64,000 bases of DNA. It comes from Mucilaginibacter sp. UBA5151 (lineage in GTDB: Bacteria; Bacteroidota; Bacteroidia; Sphingobacteriales; Sphingobacteriaceae). Below, piece after piece: positions 1-9,512 of the stretch (its first letter is position 1; every line of letters begins with the position of its first letter). The stretch is from NCBI GenBank assembly GCA_002413785.1, contig DHXR01000082.1:224667-288666 (forward strand), given 5' to 3'. Position numbers and translations under genes: made by a program. The notes beneath the pieces were generated by a model that worked only from the letters and a program-made list of their open reading frames with translations, was not told the origin of the DNA and ran no database searches.

Positions 1-1
1 T

Positions 2-1093
2 GGAATCCAGCTTGTTGAAGAAGATATAAATCAATCCCCTCCGGCTTCATTTCCTGCTAAATTGCTCGCCTTGCTTTATAAAAGATACCAGGCATTTAAT
101 GGAAGTAAAACAAGCGGCTTTGTAATTATTCCAACAGAGTTATTGCCTGATAATGGTAAAATACTAAAAGACATCATACTGCAACTTATTAAGTTTAACC
201 ATCTGGATTCGGAATTTGAAAAATGGGTAAATGAATCCAATTTTTTTTGTAATTCGCTGGTCGACAGGATAGTGCCCGGTAAGCCGGACGTTAAGGACCT
301 GCAGGCATTTGAAGAGAAGGCACGATATAAAGATGAACTGCTTACAGTATCAGAAGTTTACCGCTTATGGGCAATAGAGGGGGATGAAAAGGTAAGGTCA
401 GTACTTAGTTTTGCCGGGGCCGATGAGGGGGTAATAATTGCCCCCGATATTAATATTTACCGTGAACTAAAACTGAGGCTGCTGAACGGAACACATACCT
501 TAAGTTGTGCGCTGGCCTTTTTATCAGGCTTTGAAACAGTTAATGTGGCAATGGATAATGAAGTGTTTATTGAGTTTGTACGTCGGTTAATGGCAGAAAT
601 TGCATCGGCTATTCCTTATCCGGTTGACCCAAAAACGGCGCAGGATTTTTCCGAAAGGGTACTTGATCGTTTTAAAAACCCTAATATCCGTCATTTATGG
701 ATCAATATTTCACAGCAATATACAACCAAGCTTAAATTGCGGGTTTTGCCCGTGCTGCATGAGTATTATAAAAAGTTTAACAAAGTGCCGCAGGAAATAG
801 CAGTGGGGTTTGCGGCTTATCTTGTTTTTATGCGTCCGGTAAAAGAAATAGACGGACAATACTTTGGAGAATATGGTCAGGTTAGTTACCCTATTAATGA
901 TGATAAGGCAGCGTACTTTTTTAATTTATTGAAAAATGGCCTATCATTAAATATAATACCTTCTATATTAAAAGATAAAACGCTTTGGGAAAGCGATCTC
1001 ACTCTTTTACCAGGCTTTGCTGAAAAAGTACAGGAATATTATGACGGTATTTTAGGTGGTAATCTCGCTATAACCCGTATTGATTTAGTTTAA
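2..1093 (+). CDS. uxaB: Tagaturonate reductase (altronate oxidoreductase), 5' end outside window
   Basis: This is the C-terminal part of an NAD-dependent tagaturonate reductase of the mannitol dehydrogenase superfamily, which interconverts tagaturonate and altronate in galacturonate breakdown. The reading frame is open from base 2, so the gene starts before the window; the visible part is about 363 codons, against roughly 480-500 for the family. Visible signatures are the IIPTELLPDNG segment early in the fragment, typical of the UxaB domain boundary, and the helical C-terminal domain with the TLSCALAFLSGF stretch. No partner gene of the pathway is visible here; a decayed GH29 gene follows. 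Family assignment is from recognised sequence, not from a search. Confidence 0.82.
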   Translation, partial: GIQLVEEDINQSPPASFPAKLLALLYKRYQAFNGSKTSGFVIIPTELLPDNGKILKDIILQLIKFNHLDSEFEKWVNESNFFCNSLVDRIVPGKPDVKDLQAFEEKARYKDELLTVSEVYRLWAIEGDEKVRSVLSFAGADEGVIIAPDINIYRELKLRLLNGTHTLSCALAFLSGFETVNVAMDNEVFIEFVRRLMAEIASAIPYPVDPKTAQDFSERVLDRFKNPNIRHLWINISQQYTTKLKLRVLPVLHEYYKKFNKVPQEIAVGFAAYLVFMRPVKEIDGQYFGEYGQVSYPINDDKAAYFFNLLKNGLSLNIIPSILKDKTLWESDLTLLPGFAEKVQEYYDGILGGNLAITRIDLV

Positions 1094-1170
1094 GAAGAGA
1101 AATGGGGGCATCGCTTTTGAGGTAATATTATTTAATATATTGGAATAACCGCTTTGATTCAACATCTTAT

Positions 1171-2027
1171 CCCAATTCAGCATCAGGCCCGTTCCGGCCA
1201 GATTGGGATTCGTTATCAAAATATAAGGTGCCGGATTAGTGCCGTGATGCAAAATTTGGTATATGGGCGCATTGGGGGCCGCAATGCCAGCCCGAGCGTG
1301 GCGATTGGTATGCCCGTGGCATGTACCAGGAAGGCAGCGACCAGTATAAATACCATGTTGAAAAATATGGACACCCTTCAAAATTCGGGTTTAAGGACGT
1401 TATCAATGAATGGAAAGCCGAAAACTGGAACCCGGAAGAATTGGTTGGGCTTTATAAAAAAGCCGGGGCGCAATATTTTGTTGCTTTAGCCAATCATCAC
1501 GATAACTTTGACCTCTACGATAGTAAATATCAAAAATGGAACGCTACCCGGATCGGGCCTAAAAAGGATCTGATTGGCGGCTGGGCACGGGCAGCTAAAA
1601 ATAACAAGCTTTCGTTTGGTGTAAGCGTTCATGCAGCACATGCCTGGCTATGTGGTATGAAACCGCACAGCGGGCTGATAAGGCCGGCCCTTATGATGGT
1701 AAAATGGGGGTAAATCAAGGAAACGGAAAATGGTGGGATGGTTACGATCCGCAGGAACTGTACGCCCAAAACCATCCTTTAAGCAAAAAAGGAGATACAC
1801 TATATGCCATCGCATTGGGCTGGCCCGGCGAAAAAGGAACTGTTATAAAATCCCTGGCTACCACATCGCCGCAGTTAAGCGGACGTAAAATAAGTGACGT
1901 ATCATTGCTTGGTTATAACGGAAAGTTAGCGTGGTCACAAACGGAAGAAGGACTAAAAGTAAAAATGCCGGTTGAGCAACCCTGTAAACATGCTGTTGCA
2001 TTAAAAATCAGTGGTGCTGTTGTTTAG
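1171..2027 (+). pseudogene. Decayed alpha-L-fucosidase (GH29) remnant
   Basis: Translation in two frames gives clear GH29 alpha-L-fucosidase segments, but no intact gene. Around 1201-1330 one frame reads a family-typical stretch (DAKFGIWAHWGPQC), interrupted by an in-frame TAG at 1237-1239 where the family has tryptophan in PEW(F/Y)RDAKFG. That frame continues to about 1645 with the catalytic-barrel motif ANHHDNFDLYDS. A frameshift near 1645-1650, inside HAW-WYE, moves the homology to another frame. After the segment YDPQELYAQNHPLS at about 1770 the sequence jumps to the far C-terminal beta domain (LYAIALGWPGEKGTV), so the middle and the rest of the barrel are deleted. It cannot encode an active enzyme. 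Confidence 0.85.
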
Positions 2028-2178
2028 GATTTTAGGCGCCCGCTTTAAACTTCAGTAAATGGAAGAAGCGGGAAATTTGTCAATAAAAAATGCTTGTTGC
2101 ACTGGATTGTTGGGAGTGTAATTTAAACTGTGTCAGTTATTAATTTCAATATATTTATCAGGTCAGGTAAAACGGAGG

Positions 2179-2266
2179 TCGGCTCTGCTGAGGAGCAACC
2201 GATCAAGGGATAACCTGTCCCGATAGAATGAGCCAATTCAAGCAAGCTTGAGTTGGCTCATTCTAT
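2179..2266. other. Strong inverted repeat and neighbouring small hairpins in a gene-free stretch
   Basis: The gene-free interval 2028-2624 contains a 21-bp inverted repeat: the arms at 2223-2243 and 2246-2266 pair throughout, with one G-T wobble. Just before it are a stem with a two-base bulge (2179-2185 with 2193-2202) and a short ggga/tccc stem near 2207-2221. There is no T-run on either side, so it is not a classical intrinsic terminator. It may be a small structured RNA, a degenerate mobile palindrome or a termination/processing hairpin between converging genes. I see nothing else in this interval. Confidence 0.5.
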
Positions 2267-2624
2267 AAATATATACGTCATTATCATTACAGTTATTATA
2301 AAAATGATCAGGAACCGTCTGAAAGGAAAGGATGACCTGGATGGCGTGTTAATTTTTACACGCAGAAAAAAAGATCCGAAATGAATGCAATTACATTTTA
2401 GGTTATACTACTAAGGCTTATCAAAAGCAAATATATCTTTGTTTTCAATTTCTATCAATTTACCTGATCGCTGAATGTTTTTTTTGTGAAGTATTTCATA
2501 GTCAACATTTTTCCGACCCCGCTATGGTCAGGCAAACGTCTTATGATCATGGAATTACTTCTCTCGCTAAGAGTTTTAATTAGGGAACGATATGGTAATA
2601 TGGTCAAATGAGTTACATATTCTT

Positions 2625-5015
2625 TTAATTATTATAAGGCCATTTTTTAAAGAGGAAAAACTTAATCAGGTCATTGATTATGAATGAGAATACCGCAGTA
2701 TATGAAATTACAACAATGGTTTCGGTAAATGGAATGGCTTTAAAGCCCAATAGTCCGAATGTTGAAAGAATTATCCCTAATATCATATCGGCGATAATAA
2801 GGAATAGCAATGTTTTGCCCGGCGCAGAATGCCAAAAATGCTTTTTCTCCCTGACAACAAATATGGAGAACAATGCTAAAAAGAGCAATATTTCGAAACA
2901 GAAAGTATTGAGCGCCTTATTGTCTGTACTTAAATTGAAATATTTTAAACCGATATAAAGAAGCCCAAATGCCTCTAAAGCCATGGTCAGGCCTATTACT
3001 ATCCCTATTTTCGCTAAACCGGTGATGTTCCATTTTGCAGGTTTTTCCGACCATTTTACATTATCTGTTGATAAAGATATTTTCACAAAATCAGTCATGA
3101 AAATCATTATCAGCATTGCAGAAGCGGTAATTATGAATTTACCAAGTATAAGGAACGCAAAAACAACAAAACAGGTTTTTGCAATTGTTCTCGCGATCTT
3201 ATTAAGTATCCAGGTATTGATGCGTTCAAACATCATTCTTCCTACTTTAATCGGGCTAAGGATGTTTGCCAATCCCTCATCGGTTAATACAATACTTGCG
3301 GCGCCTTTGGCTACATCTGTAGCGTTACTCACTGCAATCCCAACTTCCGCCTGCTTTAACGCCGGGGCGTCATTTACACCGTCTCCGGTCATACCTACAA
3401 TATGCCCTTTTGCCTGAAACGCTTTTACAATATCATATTTATCTTTAGGGTAAACCTCAGCAACTCCATTGTTTTTCTCCAATAGTTCTACATTCTCTTT
3501 ACCTGTTTTTTTCAATTCGGAAGCCTTGATTATAGCACCTCCAACGTCCACAGCTTTTGCAATTTCTATTGCAATCGGCAATGCATCGCCGGTAAGCATT
3601 TTAACAGATACGCCTAAATTTATAAGTTCGTTGACCAGTTTCTTTGAATCAGCTCTTGGCGGATCATGTAATGCTACTAATCCGACAAATTGAGGTTTAC
3701 CTTTTATGTCCGCTTTGGCGACAGCCAAGGTCCTATATCCTTCCTTTCCGAAGTCATTTACACTTGCTTCCCAATCAGCCGTTGATTTTTTATCTAACCC
3801 GCATACTTGTGTAATAACATTAAACGAACCTTTCATTACATTAAATTCCTCATTTCCTTTTTTTACCGCGGCTTCTGTTTTTCGGTTTTGGGGATCAAAT
3901 GGAATAAAGGTTTTCTGAACGAAAGAATTATTTAAAACGTTTTTCTGCTTTGCTGAACTGATGAAAGCCATATCAATAGAGTCGTGATTAGCTTCCTGGG
4001 AAGCTAAGGCTCCGTAAAGTAGTACATCGTCTTCCGTAAAACCTTTGGCTGCTATTAATTTTGCTACGGATAGTTTGTTCATGGTTAACGTGCCTGTCTT
4101 ATCTACACACAGAATATCCATGCTGGCCGCATCATCGGGCGCATTTAACCGGGTAACCAAAACGCCCTGGTTAACTAATTCTTTTGACCCCAAAGCCATA
4201 CAAACGGTAAACATGGCCGTTAAGGCCACCGGGATTGCCCCAAGCAATAACACTAACATCAAAGGCAGTATCTCTAATAAATTAATCCCTTGTAAATAAG
4301 AAACAACAAGAGCTATCAATAACAATGACCCAACGATTAACAAAAGCCATTTTACAACCTTAGAGATTATTTCCTCAATATGTGATTTGGGTTTGGCTGT
4401 TTTGACTAATTCAATAGTCTTACCATAGTTGGTATTGGCGCCTGTCAGTGTTGCAATTCCTGTAGCCTCTCCTTTAGTGACTATTGAACCGGAATAAATA
4501 ATCTCTTTTGCTTTTTTTTGCACCTCCAGCGATTCCCCGGTAATTGCCGATTGGTCTAAGCTTACTTCACCCTGAATGATTGTTACATCGGCAGGAACAA
4601 AATCCCCGATCCTGATCCTTATTATATCACCAGGAACCAATTCACGGGCAGGCACTGTTTGCCATGCCGCATCCCTTAATACTTTTACATTAACCTGAAG
4701 TTTTTTCTTTAATGCCTCAACCGCATTAGCGGCATTATATTCCTGAACAAAACCAATTATCGCATTGAACAGGAGTAGTCCCAATACAATATAGGCATCT
4801 GAGTGTTTGTGTAAAAACCAGGAAAGAATGATAATCAATTCCAGCATCCATGCGGTAATCCCCCAGAGTTTTTTAAGAAATTTAAGCACGGGATTAGTTT
4901 TCTTATCCGGTACTTCATTATAACCATATTCTTTAAGGTGGTCGTCGACCTGGCTTTGATTTAACCCCTTGGCAAGGTCAGTATCGAACTGTTTAGGACT
5001 GTCTTTCGCATTCAT
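2625..5015 (-). CDS. Plasma-membrane proton-efflux P-type ATPase (type IIIA)
   Basis: This 796-residue protein is a P-type ATPase of the H+-exporting IIIA class, close in length to plant and archaeal members without the long regulatory tail. An N-terminal cytoplasmic cation-ATPase domain covers about 1-60 and membrane pairs start near 52-90. The actuator TGES is at 159-162, the IPVAL membrane-helix motif at 261-265, the phosphorylated aspartate in DKTGTLT at 305-311, and the hinge TGDGVNDAP at 543-551. Several C-terminal membrane segments follow. It should use ATP to pump protons outward; other cations cannot be excluded from motifs alone. It starts at an ATG and lies 194 bases from the upstream flavoprotein gene, so it may have its own promoter. 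Confidence 0.9.
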   Translation of the reverse strand: MNAKDSPKQFDTDLAKGLNQSQVDDHLKEYGYNEVPDKKTNPVLKFLKKLWGITAWMLELIIILSWFLHKHSDAYIVLGLLLFNAIIGFVQEYNAANAVEALKKKLQVNVKVLRDAAWQTVPARELVPGDIIRIRIGDFVPADVTIIQGEVSLDQSAITGESLEVQKKAKEIIYSGSIVTKGEATGIATLTGANTNYGKTIELVKTAKPKSHIEEIISKVVKWLLLIVGSLLLIALVVSYLQGINLLEILPLMLVLLLGAIPVALTAMFTVCMALGSKELVNQGVLVTRLNAPDDAASMDILCVDKTGTLTMNKLSVAKLIAAKGFTEDDVLLYGALASQEANHDSIDMAFISSAKQKNVLNNSFVQKTFIPFDPQNRKTEAAVKKGNEEFNVMKGSFNVITQVCGLDKKSTADWEASVNDFGKEGYRTLAVAKADIKGKPQFVGLVALHDPPRADSKKLVNELINLGVSVKMLTGDALPIAIEIAKAVDVGGAIIKASELKKTGKENVELLEKNNGVAEVYPKDKYDIVKAFQAKGHIVGMTGDGVNDAPALKQAEVGIAVSNATDVAKGAASIVLTDEGLANILSPIKVGRMMFERINTWILNKIARTIAKTCFVVFAFLILGKFIITASAMLIMIFMTDFVKISLSTDNVKWSEKPAKWNITGLAKIGIVIGLTMALEAFGLLYIGLKYFNLSTDNKALNTFCFEILLFLALFSIFVVREKKHFWHSAPGKTLLFLIIADMILGIILSTFGLLGFKAIPFTETIVVISYTAVFSFIINDLIKFFLFKKWPYNN

Positions 5016-5209
5016 TTTTTATTTTTCCTGATTAGCCACAAAACCTGGGGTTATCATTTCTTAATTCCCATCTCATAGAGTAGTACAAATTGCAGGCGAT
5101 AAAGACCACCATTATATAAATGAATACAAAAAATCTATTGAGTTTAATAGCAACGATACTATTTAGAAAAGGTTTTTAATTTAAGATGTGTTGGCATTAT
5201 TATCCTTTT

Positions 5210-6475
5210 TTATACAAAGGTATGATCGCCTATAATTTCACTTAATGCTAATCCCCATTGAGGTATTTTTCCACCAAGGGTATAATACATTTGTTTAAAG
5301 CCCATTTTGAGTGCGTAAGGTGTAACACCCATTTCCAGATGGCTTTCTTTACCGCCCCACCATTCATTGGTGCGCATATAAAAACCTTTAATGCCTCCCA
5401 TATCGCCCATGCACAATAGTTCAAACTCCATCGGCTTGACGTCTCCCTTAATTGAGCCTAATTCTTTCGCTAATGTATTGGCCAATACCTCGGCCTCCAT
5501 ATGGCCCAATGAACCAATTTTGGGAACGGTGATAGAAGCTGCGTCCCCAACCGCAAAAATATTTTGATAATCGGGATTGCGCATATACAAATCAGTTACC
5601 ACAAAACCTTTATCATCTGTAAAGGGTAATTCCTTTAAAAATGAATGTGCCTGCCAGTCGGGGAAAAGAATGGATACCTCAGCTTCCTGGGAGGAGCCGT
5701 CATTAAATTCAATACCGCCATCGTAAATCTTTTTAATCCCATTGGTATTTGCCTGGTAGTTAAAGCCCATTTTAGTCATCATGGGTAATAATTGATGCAG
5801 GATAGTTTCGCCTGCATCTTCAGCAATTACTTTTGCAGGTGTAGATATATAGACAGTTGCGGCATTGCCTTTTTGATTTTTTTCCAGCCAGTGTGCTAAT
5901 GAAAAGGCTAATTCAACCGGAGGTCCTTCGCAAGCAGTCATAGCTATGGGTAGATCTTTAGGAAGTTTATCGCTTTTACCCTGGTGAAAAACATCGGATG
6001 TAATTGCAATCGGGCCACCTTTGTATTCTTTATGTAAATAGTTTCTTAACCGGTTACCCAGGAATGTGTCTGTAACGCTATGTCCGTTTTCACTAAACCC
6101 GTCAATAGCATCATAAGCCAAACGGTTGCCCAAAGCAATAACCAAATAATCATATTTTATTTTCCTTACGGGATGGCCGGGCCTTTCGTTCGGTTGATAA
6201 AAAACGGTATTCATATCAGCGTCAATAGTGGTAACTTCCGCCTGGATAAATTCGCTTCCATCATGTTCCAGATACGACATGAATTTATATTGCAAGTCAA
6301 TTGCCGGGTTGATATTTGCCAAAACCTGGAGCGGTATATTGGGTACAAAAGTGAGCAATGATTTACGATCAATGATGGTAATGTCCGCTTTGTCTTTTAC
6401 CGAGGCATGAATATACCTTGCGGTTGTAAGACCGGCGAAATTGCAGCCGAGGATGATTATATGAGGTTTTGACAT
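5210..6475 (-). CDS. FAD/NAD(P)-dependent oxidoreductase, sulfide:quinone reductase-like
   Basis: The 421-residue protein has a two-dinucleotide-binding flavoprotein fold. The N-terminal FAD site is IIILGCNFAG (residues 7-15) and the second FAD contact is FAVGDAA (307-313). Cys182 in the MTACEGPPVEL loop and Cys355 sit where sulfide:quinone oxidoreductase and flavocytochrome c sulfide dehydrogenase relatives carry their redox cysteine pair. This suggests oxidation of sulfide or a persulfide with electrons passed to quinone at the membrane surface; an NDH-2-like role is the alternative. It lies 94 bases downstream of osmC and peroxiredoxin genes on the same strand, consistent with a sulfur or oxidative stress role. 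Confidence 0.8.
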   Translation of the reverse strand: MSKPHIIILGCNFAGLTTARYIHASVKDKADITIIDRKSLLTFVPNIPLQVLANINPAIDLQYKFMSYLEHDGSEFIQAEVTTIDADMNTVFYQPNERPGHPVRKIKYDYLVIALGNRLAYDAIDGFSENGHSVTDTFLGNRLRNYLHKEYKGGPIAITSDVFHQGKSDKLPKDLPIAMTACEGPPVELAFSLAHWLEKNQKGNAATVYISTPAKVIAEDAGETILHQLLPMMTKMGFNYQANTNGIKKIYDGGIEFNDGSSQEAEVSILFPDWQAHSFLKELPFTDDKGFVVTDLYMRNPDYQNIFAVGDAASITVPKIGSLGHMEAEVLANTLAKELGSIKGDVKPMEFELLCMGDMGGIKGFYMRTNEWWGGKESHLEMGVTPYALKMGFKQMYYTLGGKIPQWGLALSEIIGDHTFV

Positions 6476-6569
6476 AAAAATTAATTTAAGAAATGATTAA
6501 TTAATGCTGTTTTCCAAATTGCTCTTTCAAAATGTACACTCCTGAATACCTGGTTCAAAACGCTTTCTT

Positions 6570-7016
6570 TCATTTTACTTTGATTATTGGAATCATGGTA
6601 ACTTTTGACTTAACAGAATTTGAGATCAGGCAGGCAGCTTCCGATTTTTGCAACACCCTTTCAGCCCGTTCGCGGTCCTTTTCATCGGTAATAGTTACTG
6701 TAGGTTCAAGTATAATTTCACTCATCATGAATTTTCCATCCACTTGTTCCAGCTTCCCTTTTGATTTACAACTGAAACTTTCGAATGTCAATTTTGAATT
6801 CTCAGCGATTGATAAAAATGTTGTCATTAAACAACTGCTTACAGCCGCTGTGAACAAATGCTCTGGTGACCATATACCGGGAATGCCTTTTGGAAACTCA
6901 GGCGGTGTTGCTACTTCAATACAACTGCCTGCATCCTTATTTAACTCCGGGGAACACATGATGCCTTTGCGTTCTGTATTCCAGTTTACTTCTACATTAT
7001 AATAATGTGCTTCCAT
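6570..7016 (-). CDS. OsmC family peroxidase-like protein
   Basis: This 148-residue cytoplasmic protein belongs to the OsmC/Ohr fold. The two family cysteines are visible: Cys62 in SPEHLFTAAVSSC and Cys129 in KSEAACLISNS, the helix-borne pair that reduces organic hydroperoxides. Length matches the family. The gene begins 14 bases after the peroxiredoxin stop and probably shares its transcript. The exact subfamily (OsmC, Ohr or YhfA-like) is not settled by motifs; the extra cysteines near the N-terminus (21 and 32) are not family-defining. Confidence 0.88.
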   Translation of the reverse strand: MEAHYYNVEVNWNTERKGIMCSPELNKDAGSCIEVATPPEFPKGIPGIWSPEHLFTAAVSSCLMTTFLSIAENSKLTFESFSCKSKGKLEQVDGKFMMSEIILEPTVTITDEKDRERAERVLQKSEAACLISNSVKSKVTMIPIIKVK

Positions 7017-7030
7017 GTTATTTTATGGGT

Positions 7031-7729
7031 TTATTTAACCAGTACCTTTTCAATTGCTAATGGCTTGGTGCAAAAAAACCAATCGTAACAAGTCATTTGA
7101 TCTTTGCTTTCCATTCGTTCTTTTGCAACACCGCAAGAACCAGCTGTCGGAACAATCACATCATCACCCGGACGCCAGTCAGCAGGTGTCGCAATACTAT
7201 AAGTGTCGGCAGTTTGCATGGCTATCAGGGCCCTTTTCAATTCGTCAAAATTCCTGCCCATCGAAAGCGGATAATAAATGATAGCCCGGATTGTTCCTTT
7301 CGGATCAATAAAGAAAACTGCTCTTACCGCTTTGGTTGAGCTTTCACCGGGTTGAATCATCCCATATTTTTTAGCAACTTCCATGGTGATGTCTTCAATC
7401 AAGGGAAACTTCACTTCAATATTTTTCATCCCTTTAAATTCAATCTTCTCTTTGATCGTTCTTAACCAGGCGATGTGGCTGTATAAACCATCAATTGATA
7501 AGCCGACCAACTGACAGTTTAAAGCGTTAAATTCAGGTTCCATTTTTGCAAAAGTCATAAACTCCGAAGTACAAACAGGAGTGAAGTCGGCAGGATGGCT
7601 AAATAGGATCACCCATTTGCCGGTATAATCAACGGGGAAATTAAGGTCACCTTGTGTGGTTACCGCTTTAAATTCAGGTGCTTTATCTCCTATGCGGGGC
7701 ATTGACACTACTTGTTCTGTTGTTTCCAT
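7031..7729 (-). CDS. Peroxiredoxin (Prx6/archaeal-type)
   Basis: The 232-residue protein is a thiol peroxidase of the Prx6 class. The peroxidatic Cys53 lies in HPADFTPVC, matching PxxxTxxC, and the family's long C-terminal arm is present. That arm carries Cys199, Cys214 and Cys220; the last two are spaced as in archaeal Prx6-type enzymes that use a C-terminal resolving cysteine. It should reduce hydrogen peroxide and organic peroxides in the cytoplasm. It sits between a DinB-family gene (75 bases upstream) and osmC (14 bases downstream), all in the same direction. Confidence 0.92.
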   Translation of the reverse strand: METTEQVVSMPRIGDKAPEFKAVTTQGDLNFPVDYTGKWVILFSHPADFTPVCTSEFMTFAKMEPEFNALNCQLVGLSIDGLYSHIAWLRTIKEKIEFKGMKNIEVKFPLIEDITMEVAKKYGMIQPGESSTKAVRAVFFIDPKGTIRAIIYYPLSMGRNFDELKRALIAMQTADTYSIATPADWRPGDDVIVPTAGSCGVAKERMESKDQMTCYDWFFCTKPLAIEKVLVK

Positions 7730-7804
7730 TTTGCAGTATTTAGACAGCTGAATTACCCCGGTTTTAAAGAACGAATAATGACCTTCAACAGCTCATTTAA
7801 TGAT

Positions 7805-8263
7805 TTAAATCACTGAACCGTATTTCAGGGTAAGCGACAGCTGGCCAGCGTGATATGCGGTGTGCGATATGATCCTGCCTATGGCTTCGGCCTTGGTTTT
7901 TGTACCAAATTCTTTAGTTGTTATTGATTGCTGCCAGTCTTCATTAGTTTGCTTCGCAATAATTGCTTTCAGGTTATCAAAAGCGGATTGCTGGTAATCC
8001 AATAACTCCTGTAGGTTTGTCCATTCACCTGTGTCATACTGCGCAATTACTGTCCTGGCCTGCACTTTTACCTCCGTTGCACCAAATACATTTTTGGCAA
8101 ATAATAATTCCACATCCGCGATATGACGGATTAGAAATCCTACACTGTTTTTAGTATTGATCAACTTTTTTGTCAACTCATCTTCTGTAATAGAAGGCAA
8201 CAGATTAAAAAACCTTGTCCGGGCTTCTACCCAGGTTTGCAAATATGCTTGTGTTATATTCAT
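7805..8263 (-). CDS. DinB family protein
   Basis: This 152-residue protein has the DinB/YfiT-like four-helix signature. It opens with NITQAYLQTWVEARTRFFNLL, has the conserved region GFLIRHIADVE around 43-53, and ends with ISHTAYHAGQLSLTLKYG. The histidines in RHIAD and HTAYHAGQ would form the metal site. In other organisms such proteins are thiol-dependent metalloenzymes such as bacillithiol transferases; the substrate here is unknown. Its position between the permease gene (43 bases upstream) and the peroxiredoxin gene suggests a thiol or stress role. Confidence 0.85.
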   Translation of the reverse strand: MNITQAYLQTWVEARTRFFNLLPSITEDELTKKLINTKNSVGFLIRHIADVELLFAKNVFGATEVKVQARTVIAQYDTGEWTNLQELLDYQQSAFDNLKAIIAKQTNEDWQQSITTKEFGTKTKAEAIGRIISHTAYHAGQLSLTLKYGSVI

Positions 8264-8306
8264 GATGCTAAATTTTAAGCTTTTGAAGACTTACTCAGAT
8301 AATTCT

Positions 8307-9281
8307 CTACAGCAGGATATTGAATAAATAACCTGATAAAATCATAAAAAATGCAATCGTGCCAAAATAAATGGCGATCAATTTCAAGTTCATTACTTTT
8401 TTCAGCAGCATCGCTTCAGGTAAAGATAAACCAATTACACCCATCATAAATGCAATTGCAGTCCCCAGCGGGATGCCTTTGGCCACCAGTACCTGTATTA
8501 TTGGTATAACACCGGCGGCATTGCTATACATAGGTATACCAATCAATACGGCAAGCGGTACAGCATACCATTGACCCTTATTAATGTAATGTTCAAAAAA
8601 GCCGGTAGGTAAAAACCCATGCATCGAAGCTCCAATTGCTATACCAATGACGATGTAAAGGGAAACGCCTTTTACAATGTTGAATGCTTCTTTCAGAATG
8701 GCAGGAAAACGTTGTGATAGCGTGAGTTTATCTTCCTGTAATTCTTCTTCTGTTTCGGCATTTGCTATAATGTTTTGTACCCAGGGAGTAAGGTGCCTTT
8801 CCAGCTTAAACTTGCCTAATGTAAATCCGCCTACAATGCCTAAAACAATCCCTGTAGCTACATAAATAGCGGTTACTTTAAAGCCAAATGATGCCGCAAA
8901 TATGGCGATCGCCACTTCATTTACAAGAGGGGCTGTAATGAGATAGGTAAATGTGATACCCAAAGGAATGCCGCCTTTTACAAAACCAATGAATAGCGGG
9001 ACTGAAGAACAGGAACAGAAAGGCGTGATCACCCCAAAGGAAGAGGCAAACAAATATTCCAGCCCGTACATTTTATTCCGGCTTAAATAATTACGGATTT
9101 TTTCTACAGGGAAATAAGAATTAACTACCCCCATTAAAATGGTAATTAAAAAAAGTAAGATGGCTATCTTTATGGTATCATTCACGAAGAAATTCAGGGC
9201 TTCTCCTAAATGGGTCTTAGCCGAAATACCAAAGACTGAATAGATCAGCCAGTCGGAAAAATTTTGTAACCAGTCAAACAT
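8307..9281 (-). CDS. Permease of the SO_0444/YraQ (DUF318) type
   Basis: The 324-residue protein has about eight hydrophobic segments and the family motif TPFCSCSSVPL (residues 86-96). A cysteine pair in this first half and an acidic LVNEVAI turn in the next helix are typical of YraQ/UPF0718 permeases, which are related to arsenite/thiol-metal exporters. A charged cytoplasmic loop around 170-195 separates the two halves. It is the last gene of a short set with an ArsR regulator, a vicinal-cysteine redox protein, a rhodanese and a GDCCVFC-motif protein. The likely role is export of a metal(loid) or thiol adduct; the true substrate is not shown by the sequence. Confidence 0.85.
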   Translation of the reverse strand: MFDWLQNFSDWLIYSVFGISAKTHLGEALNFFVNDTIKIAILLFLITILMGVVNSYFPVEKIRNYLSRNKMYGLEYLFASSFGVITPFCSCSSVPLFIGFVKGGIPLGITFTYLITAPLVNEVAIAIFAASFGFKVTAIYVATGIVLGIVGGFTLGKFKLERHLTPWVQNIIANAETEEELQEDKLTLSQRFPAILKEAFNIVKGVSLYIVIGIAIGASMHGFLPTGFFEHYINKGQWYAVPLAVLIGIPMYSNAAGVIPIIQVLVAKGIPLGTAIAFMMGVIGLSLPEAMLLKKVMNLKLIAIYFGTIAFFMILSGYLFNILL

Positions 9282-9291
9282 GATTTAAATT

Positions 9292-9501
9292 TTATTTACA
9301 ACATTGATCACCCATTTGCAAGGGCGGACATTTTACCGTTCCGTAACTACAAAACACACAGCAATCCCCAGGCTTGGGTTTAATTATTTCCTTACAATTG
9401 GTGCATTCGTAAAAATGCTGACATGCATCAACCGGCATGGCCTCTTCTTTTGCAAACCCGCACTTGGGACAGGTAATTGTTGAAGCAGTAATGAATTTCA
9501 T
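9292..9501 (-). CDS. GDCCVxC-domain cysteine-rich small protein
   Basis: This protein of about 69 residues starts at the ATG at 9501, giving MKFITASTITCPKCG; a start seven codons upstream is possible but overlaps the rhodanese gene. It has an N-terminal CxxC (CPKCG), a CTNC pair, and the hallmark GDCCVFCSYGTVKCPP, ending in CC. The four knuckle pairs suggest zinc or iron binding. Proteins with this GDCCVFCSYG motif commonly sit with ArsR-type and permease genes, as here. The function is unknown. It lies 10 bases from the permease start. Confidence 0.8.
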   Translation of the reverse strand: MKFITASTITCPKCGFAKEEAMPVDACQHFYECTNCKEIIKPKPGDCCVFCSYGTVKCPPLQMGDQCCK

Positions 9502-9512
9502 TTCAATGTATT

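Noticed and set aside
6532..7002. 156-codon plus-strand frame
   Set aside because: It is antisense to the clear osmC gene and has no recognisable domain.
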